A model generated the notes under the pieces. The model searched no databases. It saw only the letters and a list, made by a program, of their open reading frames with translations, and was not told the DNA's origin. DNA of 64,000 bases. Origin: JAOUEA01 sp963762075. Its GTDB lineage: Bacteria > Actinomycetota > UBA4738 > HRBIN12. Below are positions 18,367 through 26,133 of the stretch, in pieces. Within the stretch, counting starts at the first letter, position 1; each line of letters begins with the position of its first letter. Where the stretch lies: the NCBI GenBank assembly GCA_963762075.1, contig CAVXJC010000006.1, forward strand, positions 434,001 to 498,000. The letters run 5' to 3'. Made by a program: the position numbers and the translations under genes.

Positions 18367-19078
18367 GACGACCTTCCTTCACGCCCCAGATCACGACCGC
18401 GGCACCGAGCGTCAGCTCGCGCGAGCGCACGTGGCGGATCCCGGCTTCCTGCCACCATCGGACCTGTTCGGGGAGCGGCGCTCGCCGCTCGAGCCGGCTG
18501 ATGCTCGGGCCGAGGAAGGCACCCGTGCGTCGCCAGTGCGGCGAGACGAACGAGCCGACGACGGGCAGCACGCCGCGCGTGTATGCGTACCAGCCCGCGC
18601 GCACCATCGGCCGCTGCGGCACGTGGAACTCGAGCGACGCGACGGCGCCGCCGGGTCTCACGACCCGCGCGATCTCACACATCGCCGCGGCCGGATCGTC
18701 GAGGTATCGAACGAGGTACGTGAACGTCACCGCATCGAACGCACCGTCAGCGAACGGAAGCGTCTCGGCCCGCCCGAGCACCGGCCGGATCCGGTCCGTG
18801 AGCCCGGCGGCCTCGTTCGCGGGCAATCCGGCACGAAGCATCGGCTCGGTGGCGTCGAGCGCGACGACGTTCACGAGCCGACGGGCCGCGAGCTCTCGCG
18901 AGACCAGGCCGGTGCCCGCGGCGATGTCCAGCACGAGTGAACCGGGCACGACGCCGAGCTTCGAGACCATGAACCGGCGCCAGCGCGCGTCCTGCCCGAA
19001 CGACATGACCGCTCCCGCCCACGAGTACTGGGGCGCGATGGTCGAGAAGAGGTCGGGCGCCGCGCCACGATCCGACAT
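18356..19078 (-). CDS. UbiE/MenG-like class I methyltransferase
   Basis: 240 residues. Motif I is LVLDIAAGTGLVSREL, motif II VVALDATEPML, motif III region GRAETLPFADGAFDAVTF and motif IV VVRPGGAVASLEF. The N-terminal FSTIAPQYSWAGAVMSFGQDARWRRF matches the substrate-entry region of UbiE/MenG demethylmenaquinone methyltransferases. Next to a UbiA-like gene this suggests methylation of a prenylated or quinone-like product. No other menaquinone gene is nearby, so true MenG function is uncertain. It starts 3 nt after the HAD stop. Confidence 0.78.
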   Translation of the reverse strand: MSDRGAAPDLFSTIAPQYSWAGAVMSFGQDARWRRFMVSKLGVVPGSLVLDIAAGTGLVSRELAARRLVNVVALDATEPMLRAGLPANEAAGLTDRIRPVLGRAETLPFADGAFDAVTFTYLVRYLDDPAAAMCEIARVVRPGGAVASLEFHVPQRPMVRAGWYAYTRGVLPVVGSFVSPHWRRTGAFLGPSISRLERRAPLPEQVRWWQEAGIRHVRSRELTLGAAVVIWGVKEGRRGG

Positions 19079-19081
19079 GGG

Positions 19082-19867
19082 TCAACCCTCGAGGCCGAGA
19101 AGGCCGGGCACATCTGCGATCGAATCCACCACGGCGTCGGGCACACCGCGCTCGAGGTCGGCGGGCTGGAACTTTCCGGTGCGAACGAGCACCCCCGCGA
19201 GGCCGGCGGCCATCGCACCTTCGACATCGTTCACGATGTCGTCGCCCACCATGGCGGCCGCGCCGGCCTTCACGCCCAGCCCGCCGAGTGCGGCGGCGAA
19301 GTACGCGGCCGAGGGTTTTCCGCACACGACTGGACTGACGCCGCTCGCGGCCTCGAGCGCCGCGACGAACGCGCCTCCGTCGAGCTGCAAGCCGTCGCTC
19401 GTACGCCAGTAGAGGTTGCGGTGCATCGCCACGAACGCGGCACCCTCGTTCAGCCTGCGGAACACGCGATTCATGGCCTCGTAGCTGAAATCCTCACAGC
19501 CTCCGCCGAGCACGACCACGTCGGCATCGTCGACCTCGACCAACTCGACGCCCACGAGGTCCTCCCTCGGGTCGCCGTCGCTCAACACGAAGGCCTTGGC
19601 GCCGGCGTGCTTCTCGCGCAGGTGCGCCGCCGTCGCGCTCACCGCGGTGACGATCTCCTCGGGCTCGAAGTCGAATCCGGCGTCGTGCAGCGTGTCGGTG
19701 AGCCCCGAGCGGGTGTGCGTGGTGGTGTTCGTGATCAGCCGGAACGGCACGTTGTGACGCCGAAGCGACGCGACCGCTTCGATGGCACCCGGCAGCGCCT
19801 GCCACGAGGTCACGAGCACACCGTCGATGTCCAACAACAAGGCGTCGACATCGAGCCGGAGCGTCAT
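19082..19867 (-). CDS. HAD superfamily (IIA) hydrolase
   Basis: 261 residues from the ATG at 19867. The nucleophile motif is DIDGVL at 13-18, motif II ITNTTTHTR, and motifs III/IV GKPSAAYFAAAL and MVGDDIVNDVEGA. The class IIA cap between motifs II and III is present. Relatives include the LHPP/HDHD2 group and NagD-like phosphatases, and the phosphate substrate is unknown. It heads an operon running down to the VOC gene. The Asp nucleophile and general acid (DxD) are intact, so it should be active. Confidence 0.85.
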   Translation of the reverse strand: MTLRLDVDALLLDIDGVLVTSWQALPGAIEAVASLRRHNVPFRLITNTTTHTRSGLTDTLHDAGFDFEPEEIVTAVSATAAHLREKHAGAKAFVLSDGDPREDLVGVELVEVDDADVVVLGGGCEDFSYEAMNRVFRRLNEGAAFVAMHRNLYWRTSDGLQLDGGAFVAALEAASGVSPVVCGKPSAAYFAAALGGLGVKAGAAAMVGDDIVNDVEGAMAAGLAGVLVRTGKFQPADLERGVPDAVVDSIADVPGLLGLEG

Positions 19868-19916
19868 GACCGAAGTGTGCCACGCCCCGAGACACATGAA
19901 CGTCCGGGCGCGGTCG

Positions 19917-20779
19917 CTACAGCCGGATGCCCACTCGCTTCCGTACCTCGGCGAGATCGACCCGCGGGTCGAGTCCCTGCTGGCGCATGAGGAATTCCGT
20001 GTAGGGCGCGATGAACCGGTACTTCGATGGGAGCAGTGGCCGCGTGGCGCGGATCAACGGGAACATCGCGCGCGTCATCGCTTGCTTCGACGCGCCGAAC
20101 GGCACCCCGTACATCTCACGGATGTGTGCCGGCAGCGTTCCGAAGGCGAGTCGCGAGACGCCCCTCAGTATCGGGCGCCAGTCGGCCTCTGCGGGCGGAT
20201 CGAAGAAGAGATCGAGCACCCTGCGAGCGCCGTCGGTGACCCGCAGCTCCCCGCGATCGTCGAGATCGGCGATCCAGGCCCGCAGACCCTGCCAGGTCGG
20301 CGGGATGTCTCCCGCGGCACGAGACAGAGCTCAGCAGCGAGCATCTGCTCCTCGTGGAAGCGCTGCCTTCCGGCATCGTCGAGCCGGCCGACCGTGAGCT
20401 GTTCGAACAGGATCGCCGAATCGACGAGGCAAGCGTGCACGTAGAGCAGGAGCTCCGGGTCGAGGGCGTCGTAGCGCTTCCCGGTGATCGGATCGGTGCC
20501 GTTGATGCGAGTGTGCACCTCGTTGATCTTGCCTGCCGCCGCGTGCGCCTCGGCCTTGGTGCCGAACGTCATCGTGTACGTCAGGATCAACGTTCGCTGC
20601 AGGCGCTTCCACGGGTTGCGCTCGTACATGCCGGTCTGGTTGGCTCCCGCCACCACGAGTGGATGCGCGGCCTGCATCAAGAGCGCCCGCGCGCCTCCGA
20701 AGAGCACGGTGACCTCGCGATGCACCTGCCAGGAGACGCTCTCGGGTCCGAAGTAGCCGTTGTCGGGCGTCGTCGTCAT
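19917..20779 (-). CDS. DUF2236 / MpaB-like oxygenase family protein, frameshifted
   Basis: Two reading frames make one protein of this family. The N-terminal part runs from the ATG at 20779 (GYFGPESVSWQVHREV, ARALLMQAAHPLVVAG, with the family histidines) to near 20315. The rest (DIPPTWQGLRAWIADL, then LFFDPPAEADWRPILRG) is in another frame to 19917. One G appears missing in CGGGAGACATC near 20315, since adding it restores REDIPPTW. Members are haem- or iron-linked oxygenases or uncharacterised. I read this as a sequencing error or a recent mutation. Upstream is the divergent DUF5317 gene. Confidence 0.7.
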
Positions 20780-20900
20780 GGTTGGCACTCGAGCGTACGC
20801 GCTTCGACGGCTACGACACGAGCAAGGCGCTGAGGGCGACTGGACTTACGTCAGCACCGGTGCAACCATCGGCCCCCGAAAGCTGTACGCCTTCCCCGTC

Positions 20901-21620
20901 ATGATCGTCGTCCTGTTCATCGCCGTCGCCGGCCTCGTCGCCGGGTTCCTCGCCGGCGGAAGCGTGCGCAACTTCGATCGGATCCACGTGCACTGGTGGG
21001 GCGCGGCGCTCGCCGGGCTCGCTGTTGCAGGTCGCCCCGTTGAACCGGTGGCTCGACGAAGATGTCGCCGTCGCGTCCCTGATCGCGAGCTACGGCTTGC
21101 TCGTCGCCTTCATGTGGGTGAACCGCCGTCTGCCCGCCGCCCCGCTGCTGCTTGCGGGCCTCGCCCTCAACATGCTGGTGATCGGAGTCAACCGGGGCAT
21201 GCCGGTGAGCGAAGGGCCATCCGAACGACGCAGGCGGCGAGCGGCACGCTTCCATCGGCCATCGACGACGGCAAGCACCACCTGATGACCTCGTCGGACG
21301 TGCTCACGCCGCTCGCCGACGTGATCGGCGTTCCCCCGCCGATCGCGACCGTGTTGTCTGTCGGCGACCTGGTGCTCTACTCGGGGATCATCGTGTTCAC
21401 CGTGATCGTCATGCGGGGACGCTTCGCGGCAAATCGTCGTCCCCCCGCGTGGATCCAGATGTATCGGGGGAAGCATCTTCCGCCACGAGCGGCGCCTGCC
21501 CCGCCGGTCACGGCCTGCGGCGGGACCTCGGCTTGCAGCAGCGAGCTCGGGAACTTCACGGTGATCGTGGCGCCCTCATCCGGCGCGCTCTCGACGTCGA
21601 AGGTGCCGCCACCGACCTGA
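20901..21620 (+). pseudogene. DUF5317-type membrane protein, two frameshifts
   Basis: Pieces of one small membrane protein in alternating frames: IVVLFIAVAGLVAGFLAGG from the ATG at 20901, then LQVAPLNRWLDEDVAVASL and NMLVIGVNRGMPVSEG in a second frame from about 21021, then the first frame again from about 21215 (AIDDGKHHLMTSSDVL, DVIGVPPPIATVLSVGDLVLY). The order and the GMPVS plus KHHL motifs are typical of DUF5317 proteins. The second break is in a G run where one G seems lost. The 3' end runs 244 nt into the convergent kinase gene, so the natural stop is probably near 21.45 kb. Confidence 0.6.
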
Positions 21621-22912
21621 GCGCGTTCGCGCATCATCGCCATGCCGAAGTGACCTTCCGGCCCGGGCGCCGACGTGTCGAACCCGACGCCGTTGTCGCG
21701 GAGCTGCAGCACGATCGAGTCGCCGTCCTCGTGCACGCTGATCCAGAAGTCGCTGGCGTTCGCGTGCTTCAGCGAGTTCATCACCGCCTCGCGAGAGATG
21801 TGGAAGATCAGCAAGGCGATCGGCGCTGGAAGCGGCATCTCGTCGATGTCGCGGTGGTAGGTCACGCTCGGCGTCGCGCCCGACTTCGTCGGTGAACGAC
21901 TCGAGCGCTTCGGCAAGGCCCTTCGCGCCGAGCGGCGAACGATGCAGGTCCCGGATCAGCGCCCGGATGCGCTCGGACGTTTCCTGCTTCGACTCGCGGA
22001 CCTTGTCGAGCTGCTCGCGGACGGCCGAGATGTCGTTCTTGTCGAGCAGCTTGCGCGCGACATCGACCTGGATCGAGAGCCGGAACAGCACCTGCGCCAG
22101 ATCGTCATGCAGATACCCGGCGATCTGCAGCCGCTCGTCGGCGCGCTCCTCAGCCATGGCGTTCGACAGCGTCTTCAGGACCTGCTCCCTCTCCTGGAGT
22201 TCGTTGTGGGCCTCCTCGAGCGCTTGCGATCGGAAGAACATCTGCCGCGCGAAGACCAGGGGCGCCACGACAAGGGGCAGGACCCACCAATCCACGCGCT
22301 GGAAGAGCATGGCCAAGGCGAGACCGAGGACTCCGAGGCCTAGGTAGCTAACAATGAACTCGCCGAATCTCCCAATGCGCATCTCGCGCGCCACGGCAAC
22401 AGGGGAGAGTTGAAGCTTGATGCTCATGAAGAGCATCACAATTCCGCTGTTGACAGCGTAATCGGCGACGGAGGCTAGGACGGCAGCGAGGATGAGCCTC
22501 CATGTGTTCGACGGACCTATAAGTTGGCGACTGCGTGAAACGCCCAGCTCGCAGCCATGGCGGAGAGCGCAATCTGGCACCGGTTGAACATCGCCTGCAG
22601 GATTGACACTTGCCCCTTGAACTCCCTCGGGTCAGATGCGCCCAGGAGAGCAGCCACCCCGGCAGCGAGGGGAGGATGAATCATCCCGATCATCAGCAAC
22701 AGCGGCAGACCCACGCTGAGCTGGAGGCCGCGCCAAGCGGGAACGGGTAGGAGTTCAACCACAGCAACCAGGGCGGCGAGGCCGGCGAGCTCGAGCGTGA
22801 TCACGTCCGGGTCGCGAGAAATCCCAACGCCGAGAAAGACAAGAGTGGGAACGACCACTGACACCTGCAGGAGGTTCAGGGCCCTTTCTCGATCATATGC
22901 GTGCTCGCTCAT
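21377..22912 (-). pseudogene. Sensor histidine kinase (NarL-class, HisKA_3), two frameshifts
   Basis: Membrane sensor kinase in three frame segments. From the ATG at 22912 there are about four helices (LNLLQVSVVVPTLVFLG, WRGLQLSVGLPLLLM) to ANL near 22520. A second frame gives more helices and the dimerisation and phospho-acceptor region RLQIAGYLHDDLAQVLFRL down to about 21890. A third frame holds the ATPase domain (EAVMNSLKHA N-box, LRDNGVGFD G1-box, GHFGMAMMRERA). LHDD is the phosphorylated-His motif of kinases that pair with LuxR/NarL response regulators, none of which is adjacent. The C-terminal tail beyond FPSSLLQAE looks like readthrough past a lost stop. Confidence 0.68.
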
Positions 22913-22973
22913 GAACGAGTCATACTGCGCCCAAGACGTGTGGATTGAAAGTAGGGAGACCGCTTCCAGCGAG

Positions 22974-22995
22974 CCCTACGACATTATGCGTAGGG
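22974..22995. repeat. Inverted repeat CCCTACG/CGTAGGG, possible operator
   Basis: A 7-bp perfect inverted repeat with 8-nt spacer, plus a further GTAGGG copy at 22951-22956. It lies 62 bp upstream of the kinase start, where an activator or autoregulator could bind. Confidence 0.4.
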
Positions 22996-23007
22996 ACATA
23001 AAGCGGT

Positions 23008-23054
23008 TGTCCCCCAACCGGGTGTCCCCCGATAGTTAGCGCTGTGTCCCCCGA
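23008..23054 (+). repeat. Three direct copies of a TGTCCCCC motif
   Basis: TTGTCCCCCAA at 23007-23017 and GTGTCCCCCGA at 23022 and 23044. The last two are 22 bp apart, about two helical turns, which would place bound proteins on one face of the DNA. They lie just upstream of the tiny ORF at 23086. Confidence 0.4.
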
Positions 23055-23085
23055 CTGGGGCGCTACGAATAGGGAGGAACCGGAC

Positions 23086-23169
23086 ATGAAGCTCGCACGA
23101 CGCGTTGTTATCGCTCTCGGGTCGCTTCTGGCTGTCGCCTTGGCGGGCGGGGCCCACTGGCGAGTCTGA
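23086..23169 (+). CDS. Possible 27-residue signal-peptide-like small protein
   Basis: An ATG with a strong ribosome-binding site (AGGGAGGAA at 23071-23079) opens a 27-codon frame: MKLARR, a hydrophobic run VVIALGSLLAVALAGG, then AHWRV and TGA. It has the form of a Sec signal peptide or a single-span micropeptide. The same frame stays open apart from UGA codons to 23337, where a second hydrophobic, cysteine-bearing stretch occurs. Because this area has many indels, the frame could also be the start of a broken longer gene. Function unknown. Confidence 0.4.
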   Translation: MKLARRVVIALGSLLAVALAGGAHWRV

Positions 23170-23208
23170 GGTTTTCGGCACACCAACGGCGCCGTCACGC
23201 GCCACTGA

Positions 23209-23337
23209 ATCGACCACCAAAGAAGGGGGGCCGCAGCGGTCCTCCTCTTTGCGTGCGCTCTGCTGATCGGCGGAACCGTGCTCGACGGAAAGTGCTCAGT
23301 GTCGGCGCTGTACGGCGCTGGATGTGCGATTCACTGA
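23209..23337 (+). other. Possible second small secreted peptide lacking a start codon
   Basis: Codons between two UGA triplets read as a basic start, a hydrophobic stretch AAAVLLFACALLIGG and a short cysteine-containing tail GKCSVSALYGAGCAIH. An SD-like AGAAGGGGGG precedes it, but no ATG, GTG or TTG stands at the expected place. The start may have been lost to an indel. Both this stretch and the preceding one end at a copy of CACTGAATCG (23203 and 23332). Confidence 0.25.
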
Positions 23338-23539
23338 ATCGGAAGCCGACAAATGCGCCACTCATGCGAGGGCTTCGGCTAAGAGGCAACAAGCGTCGCC
23401 CCGCCATCCCTGCGGAGCCGTAGTCAGCAGCGCAGCCCGGTTCCGGCACGGCCAGGCAAGTGACCGTCTACACCGTCATTCTATGATCGCGAGCTCCGCT
23501 TCCGCTGAATTGCGAACACGTGAGAGGATGAAAGCTCCA

Positions 23540-23979
23540 ATGAGCGAGCACATCCATCGACGTGACGTGTGGGGCGACGACCCCGAGGAGCGCGATGCGA
23601 GCGCCGTCGTGGAGGAGCTGCTCGCCGAGCCCGGCATCGCGAGCAAGTGGCACGACCATCCCTCGATCGTATGGACCAAGGCCGTCGGGCGGTTCATCCA
23701 GCGAAGCGGCAAGCGCATCGCCGTCACGGTGGCCGGGTTCGTGCTCTGATCGTGGCGGCGTTGATCATCCCGGTCCCCGGCCCGTGGTCGATCCTGCTGG
23801 CGATCGTCGCGCTCAGCATCCTCGCTTCGGAGTACGTCTGGGCACGCCGGCTGCTCGCTTTCGCCAAGCTGAAGACCGAACAGGTCAAGGGCGCGATGCT
23901 GCAACGTCGCACCGACAAGGCGAGCGCTGCGACCGAGACCCCTCGCGTCTCGCCGACGTCGGGCGACGACGCCGCCTGA
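23540..23979 (+). CDS. PGPGW-motif transmembrane protein (TIGR02611-like), frameshifted
   Basis: A small membrane protein read in two frames. From the ATG at 23540 (an in-frame ATG at 23528 is possible) a charged N-terminus leads to VGRFIQRSGKRIAVTVAGFVL at about 23745. The next frame continues with IVAALIIPVPGPWSILLAIVALSILASEYVWARRLL to 23979. The PGPG turn between two helices is the family hallmark. One C seems missing in GTGCTCTGATC, since restoring it joins the frames exactly. Function of the family is unknown. It is followed 18 nt later by DUF72. Confidence 0.68.
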
Positions 23980-23997
23980 CGGGCTCACGCGAGTCGC

Positions 23998-24915
23998 ATG
24001 ACGCGCGGCGACATCCTGATCGGCACCTCGAGCTGGACGGACCCCACGCTCATCAAGGACGGCAACTTCTATCCGCCGGGCACGACGAGTGCGAAGGCAC
24101 GCTTGGAGTTCTACGCGTCGCGCTTCCCGCTCGTGGAGGTCGACTCGACGTACTACTTCCCGCCGAGCGAGAAGAACTCCGTGCTGTGGATCGAGCGCAC
24201 GCCCGCGGAGTTCACGTTCAACATCAAGGCGTACTCGCTGCTCACGAACCACCCGACGCGCACCGAGTCGCTCTACAAGGATCTCGCCGCCGAACTTCCG
24301 ACCGATGCGCTCGCGAAGCGCCGCATCTATCGCGACAAGCTTCCCGACGAGACGGTCGACGAGGTGTGGCAGCGGTTCCGCGACGCGCTGATGCCCCTGC
24401 ACTCGGCGGGCAAGCTCGGCGCGGTGCTGTTCCAGTTCCCGCAGTGGTTCGTCATCTCGCGCAAGAACAAGGCCTACATCGAGGAATGCGCGGAGCGATT
24501 GCCCGACTTCCGTGTCGCGGTCGAGTTCCGGCACAAGAGCTGGATGGAGGAGCGCAACGTCGAGGAGACACTGGGCTTCCTGGAAGAGCGCCGGCTGCCC
24601 TACGTGTGCGTCGACATGCCGCAGGGGTTCGACTCGAGCCTGCCACCGATCGCCGCGGCGACCGCCGACGACCTCGCGATGGTTCGCTTCCACGGACGCG
24701 ATCCCACGGCGTGGCAGACGAAGTCGGAGACGGCGAGCGAACGCTTCCGCTACGACTACTCGGCCGATGAGCTCGGGGAGTGGGTCCCGAAGCTCGAGGA
24801 GCTATCGAGTCAGGCTCGCGAAACCCACGTGCTCATGAACAACTGCTACCGCGACTTCGCGGTGCGCAACGCGAGGGAGCTCGGCGACCTGCTCCACATC
24901 GACATGGGCACGTAG
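23998..24915 (+). CDS. DUF72 family protein (YecE-like)
   Basis: 305 residues, the usual DUF72 length. It starts with ILIGTSSWTDP, then YPPGTTSAKARLEFYASRFPLVEVDSTYYFPPS, FTFNIKAYSLLTNHP, VLFQFPQWF, VAVEFRHKSW and the C-terminal VRFHGRD and MNNCYRDFAVRNA. These line up with the TIM-barrel core of the family, which resembles sugar-phosphate isomerase or endonuclease folds but has no proven reaction. All motif residues look intact. Confidence 0.9.
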   Translation: MTRGDILIGTSSWTDPTLIKDGNFYPPGTTSAKARLEFYASRFPLVEVDSTYYFPPSEKNSVLWIERTPAEFTFNIKAYSLLTNHPTRTESLYKDLAAELPTDALAKRRIYRDKLPDETVDEVWQRFRDALMPLHSAGKLGAVLFQFPQWFVISRKNKAYIEECAERLPDFRVAVEFRHKSWMEERNVEETLGFLEERRLPYVCVDMPQGFDSSLPPIAAATADDLAMVRFHGRDPTAWQTKSETASERFRYDYSADELGEWVPKLEELSSQARETHVLMNNCYRDFAVRNARELGDLLHIDMGT

Positions 24916-24945
24916 TCACGCCTCTGCGTGAACGCGAACCCGGGG

Positions 24946-24951
24946 TAGGCT
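24946..24951 (+). promoter_or_regulatory. Putative leaderless promoter -10 of the site-2 protease gene
   Basis: TAGGCT, then exactly 7 nt, then the ATG at 24959. This spacing is the reason for choosing 24959 over the GTG at 24953. Confidence 0.5.
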
Positions 24952-24958
24952 CGTGTTC

Positions 24959-26098
24959 ATGGGCGGAACCGGTAAGCGATGGAAGGTTCTGACGGTACGG
25001 GGCATCCCGCTCTACGTCAGCACCTCGTGGTTCGTGATCGCTGCGCTGTACGTGTTCCTCGGCTACGAGAACAACCGGGGGATCGTCGCGCCGGCCGAGT
25101 CGTTCATGATCGCGGTGCTCGCGGCCGTGCTGTTCTTCTCGAGCGTGCTGCTGCACGAGGTCGCGCACGCGGTGATGGCGCGAGTGCTCGATCTGCCGGT
25201 GTCGGGCATCACCCTCGTGATCTTCGGCGGCGCCACCGAGACGAAGGCGAGCGCGAAGGGGCCGCTCGCAGAGTTCCTGGTCGCGTTCGTCGGGCCGGCG
25301 ACGACCCTGGTGCTCGCCGGTGTGTTCTGGCTCGGCGAGGCGGCCACACACGGACTCGTGGCCGAGACGATGAGATCGCTGGCCTGGCTCAGCTTGCTGT
25401 TCGCCGGCTTCAATGCCCTGCCGGGGTTCCCGCTCGACGGTGGACGCATGCTGTTGGCCGCAGCCTGGGGCCTGACGGGGAGCCGGAGGACGGCGATGCG
25501 GGTCGCCGGATACGGCGGCATCGCCGTCGGCTCGCTCATGGGCGCGGCCGCGCTGTGGTTGCTGTCGGAGCGAGAGACGTTCATGGCCTTCTTCTTGGGG
25601 TACGTGGGGTTCATGCTCATCAGCACCGGCCGGTCGATGGATCAACGCATCGAGATCCGAGACCAGCTGAACAATGGGAAAGTCGCCGATGCGATGCGGG
25701 AAGCACCCCCCGCCGTTCCCGTCGACATCTCGCTGGCGCAGGCCCTCGACGACTACCTGCGGGCTGCCGACGGGCAGGCGTTCCCGGTGGTCGATGCCGG
25801 GCGCGTGATCGGCACGGTCTCGCTCGAGAGCGCTCGCCGGGTCGGGAGGCGAGACCCGATGCGCCCGGTGCGCGACGGCATCCGTCCGCTGGCTCAGACG
25901 CCGGTGGTCGCTCCCGAGGAGTCCCTCGACGACGCGATCGAGTGGCTCGCGGGCCGCGACGGATTGGTCATCCGCGACGGCGTCCTCGTCGGCGCGCTCG
26001 GGCCCGCCGATGTGGAACGCTGGTACCGGCGGGTGATCGAGGGCCGGCCCGAAGGGGTCTCTCCCGACGTGGTCGTGCCGGCCCGCCCCGACCTGTAG
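24959..26098 (+). CDS. Site-2 protease (M50) with C-terminal CBS domains
   Basis: Intramembrane zinc metalloprotease of about 379 residues. Helices run through the first 220 residues. The zinc site HEVAH is at about residues 66-70 within LLHEVAHAVMARVLDLPV. The third ligand motif is NALPGFPLDGGR near 160, and the GG-ATETKASAKGPL segment is the usual membrane re-entrant part. The last 140 residues are a pair of CBS modules that may sense adenylate ligands. Such proteases cut anti-sigma factors or other membrane clients. It lies directly upstream of adnA but has its own apparent promoter. Confidence 0.9.
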   Translation: MGGTGKRWKVLTVRGIPLYVSTSWFVIAALYVFLGYENNRGIVAPAESFMIAVLAAVLFFSSVLLHEVAHAVMARVLDLPVSGITLVIFGGATETKASAKGPLAEFLVAFVGPATTLVLAGVFWLGEAATHGLVAETMRSLAWLSLLFAGFNALPGFPLDGGRMLLAAAWGLTGSRRTAMRVAGYGGIAVGSLMGAAALWLLSERETFMAFFLGYVGFMLISTGRSMDQRIEIRDQLNNGKVADAMREAPPAVPVDISLAQALDDYLRAADGQAFPVVDAGRVIGTVSLESARRVGRRDPMRPVRDGIRPLAQTPVVAPEESLDDAIEWLAGRDGLVIRDGVLVGALGPADVERWYRRVIEGRPEGVSPDVVVPARPDL

Positions 26099-26120
26099 GC
26101 CCGCTGTCGGTGGGCGGCGG

Positions 26121-26126
26121 TAGCAT
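26121..26126 (+). promoter_or_regulatory. Putative leaderless promoter -10 of adnA
   Basis: TAGCAT, 7 nt (CGGCGAT), then the GTG start at 26134. No Shine-Dalgarno is present. Confidence 0.5.
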
Positions 26127-26133
26127 CGGCGAT

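Larger units (their letters stand above)
22913..23539. other. Repeat-rich intergenic region, 0.63 kb, no normal gene
   Basis: The longest stretch without a clear gene. It holds inverted and direct repeats (22951-23054) between the kinase start and a tiny ORF at 23086, then a second peptide-like stretch to 23337. The kinase-proximal half is visibly richer in A/T than the rest of the window. No RNA gene, transposase remnant or coding stretch longer than about 45 codons was seen on either strand that resembles the local genes. Confidence 0.6.

Noticed and set aside
23008..23054. CRISPR or insertion-sequence ends suggested by the TGTCCCCC repeats
   Set aside because: The repeats are only 11 nt with irregular short spacing, no cas or transposase gene is near, and no matching inverted end was found.
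23740..23755. In-frame TGA of the PGPGW gene read as selenocysteine in a selAB genome
   Set aside because: The downstream conserved part is in another frame. A missing C explains the break exactly, so it is a frameshift and not a Sec codon.
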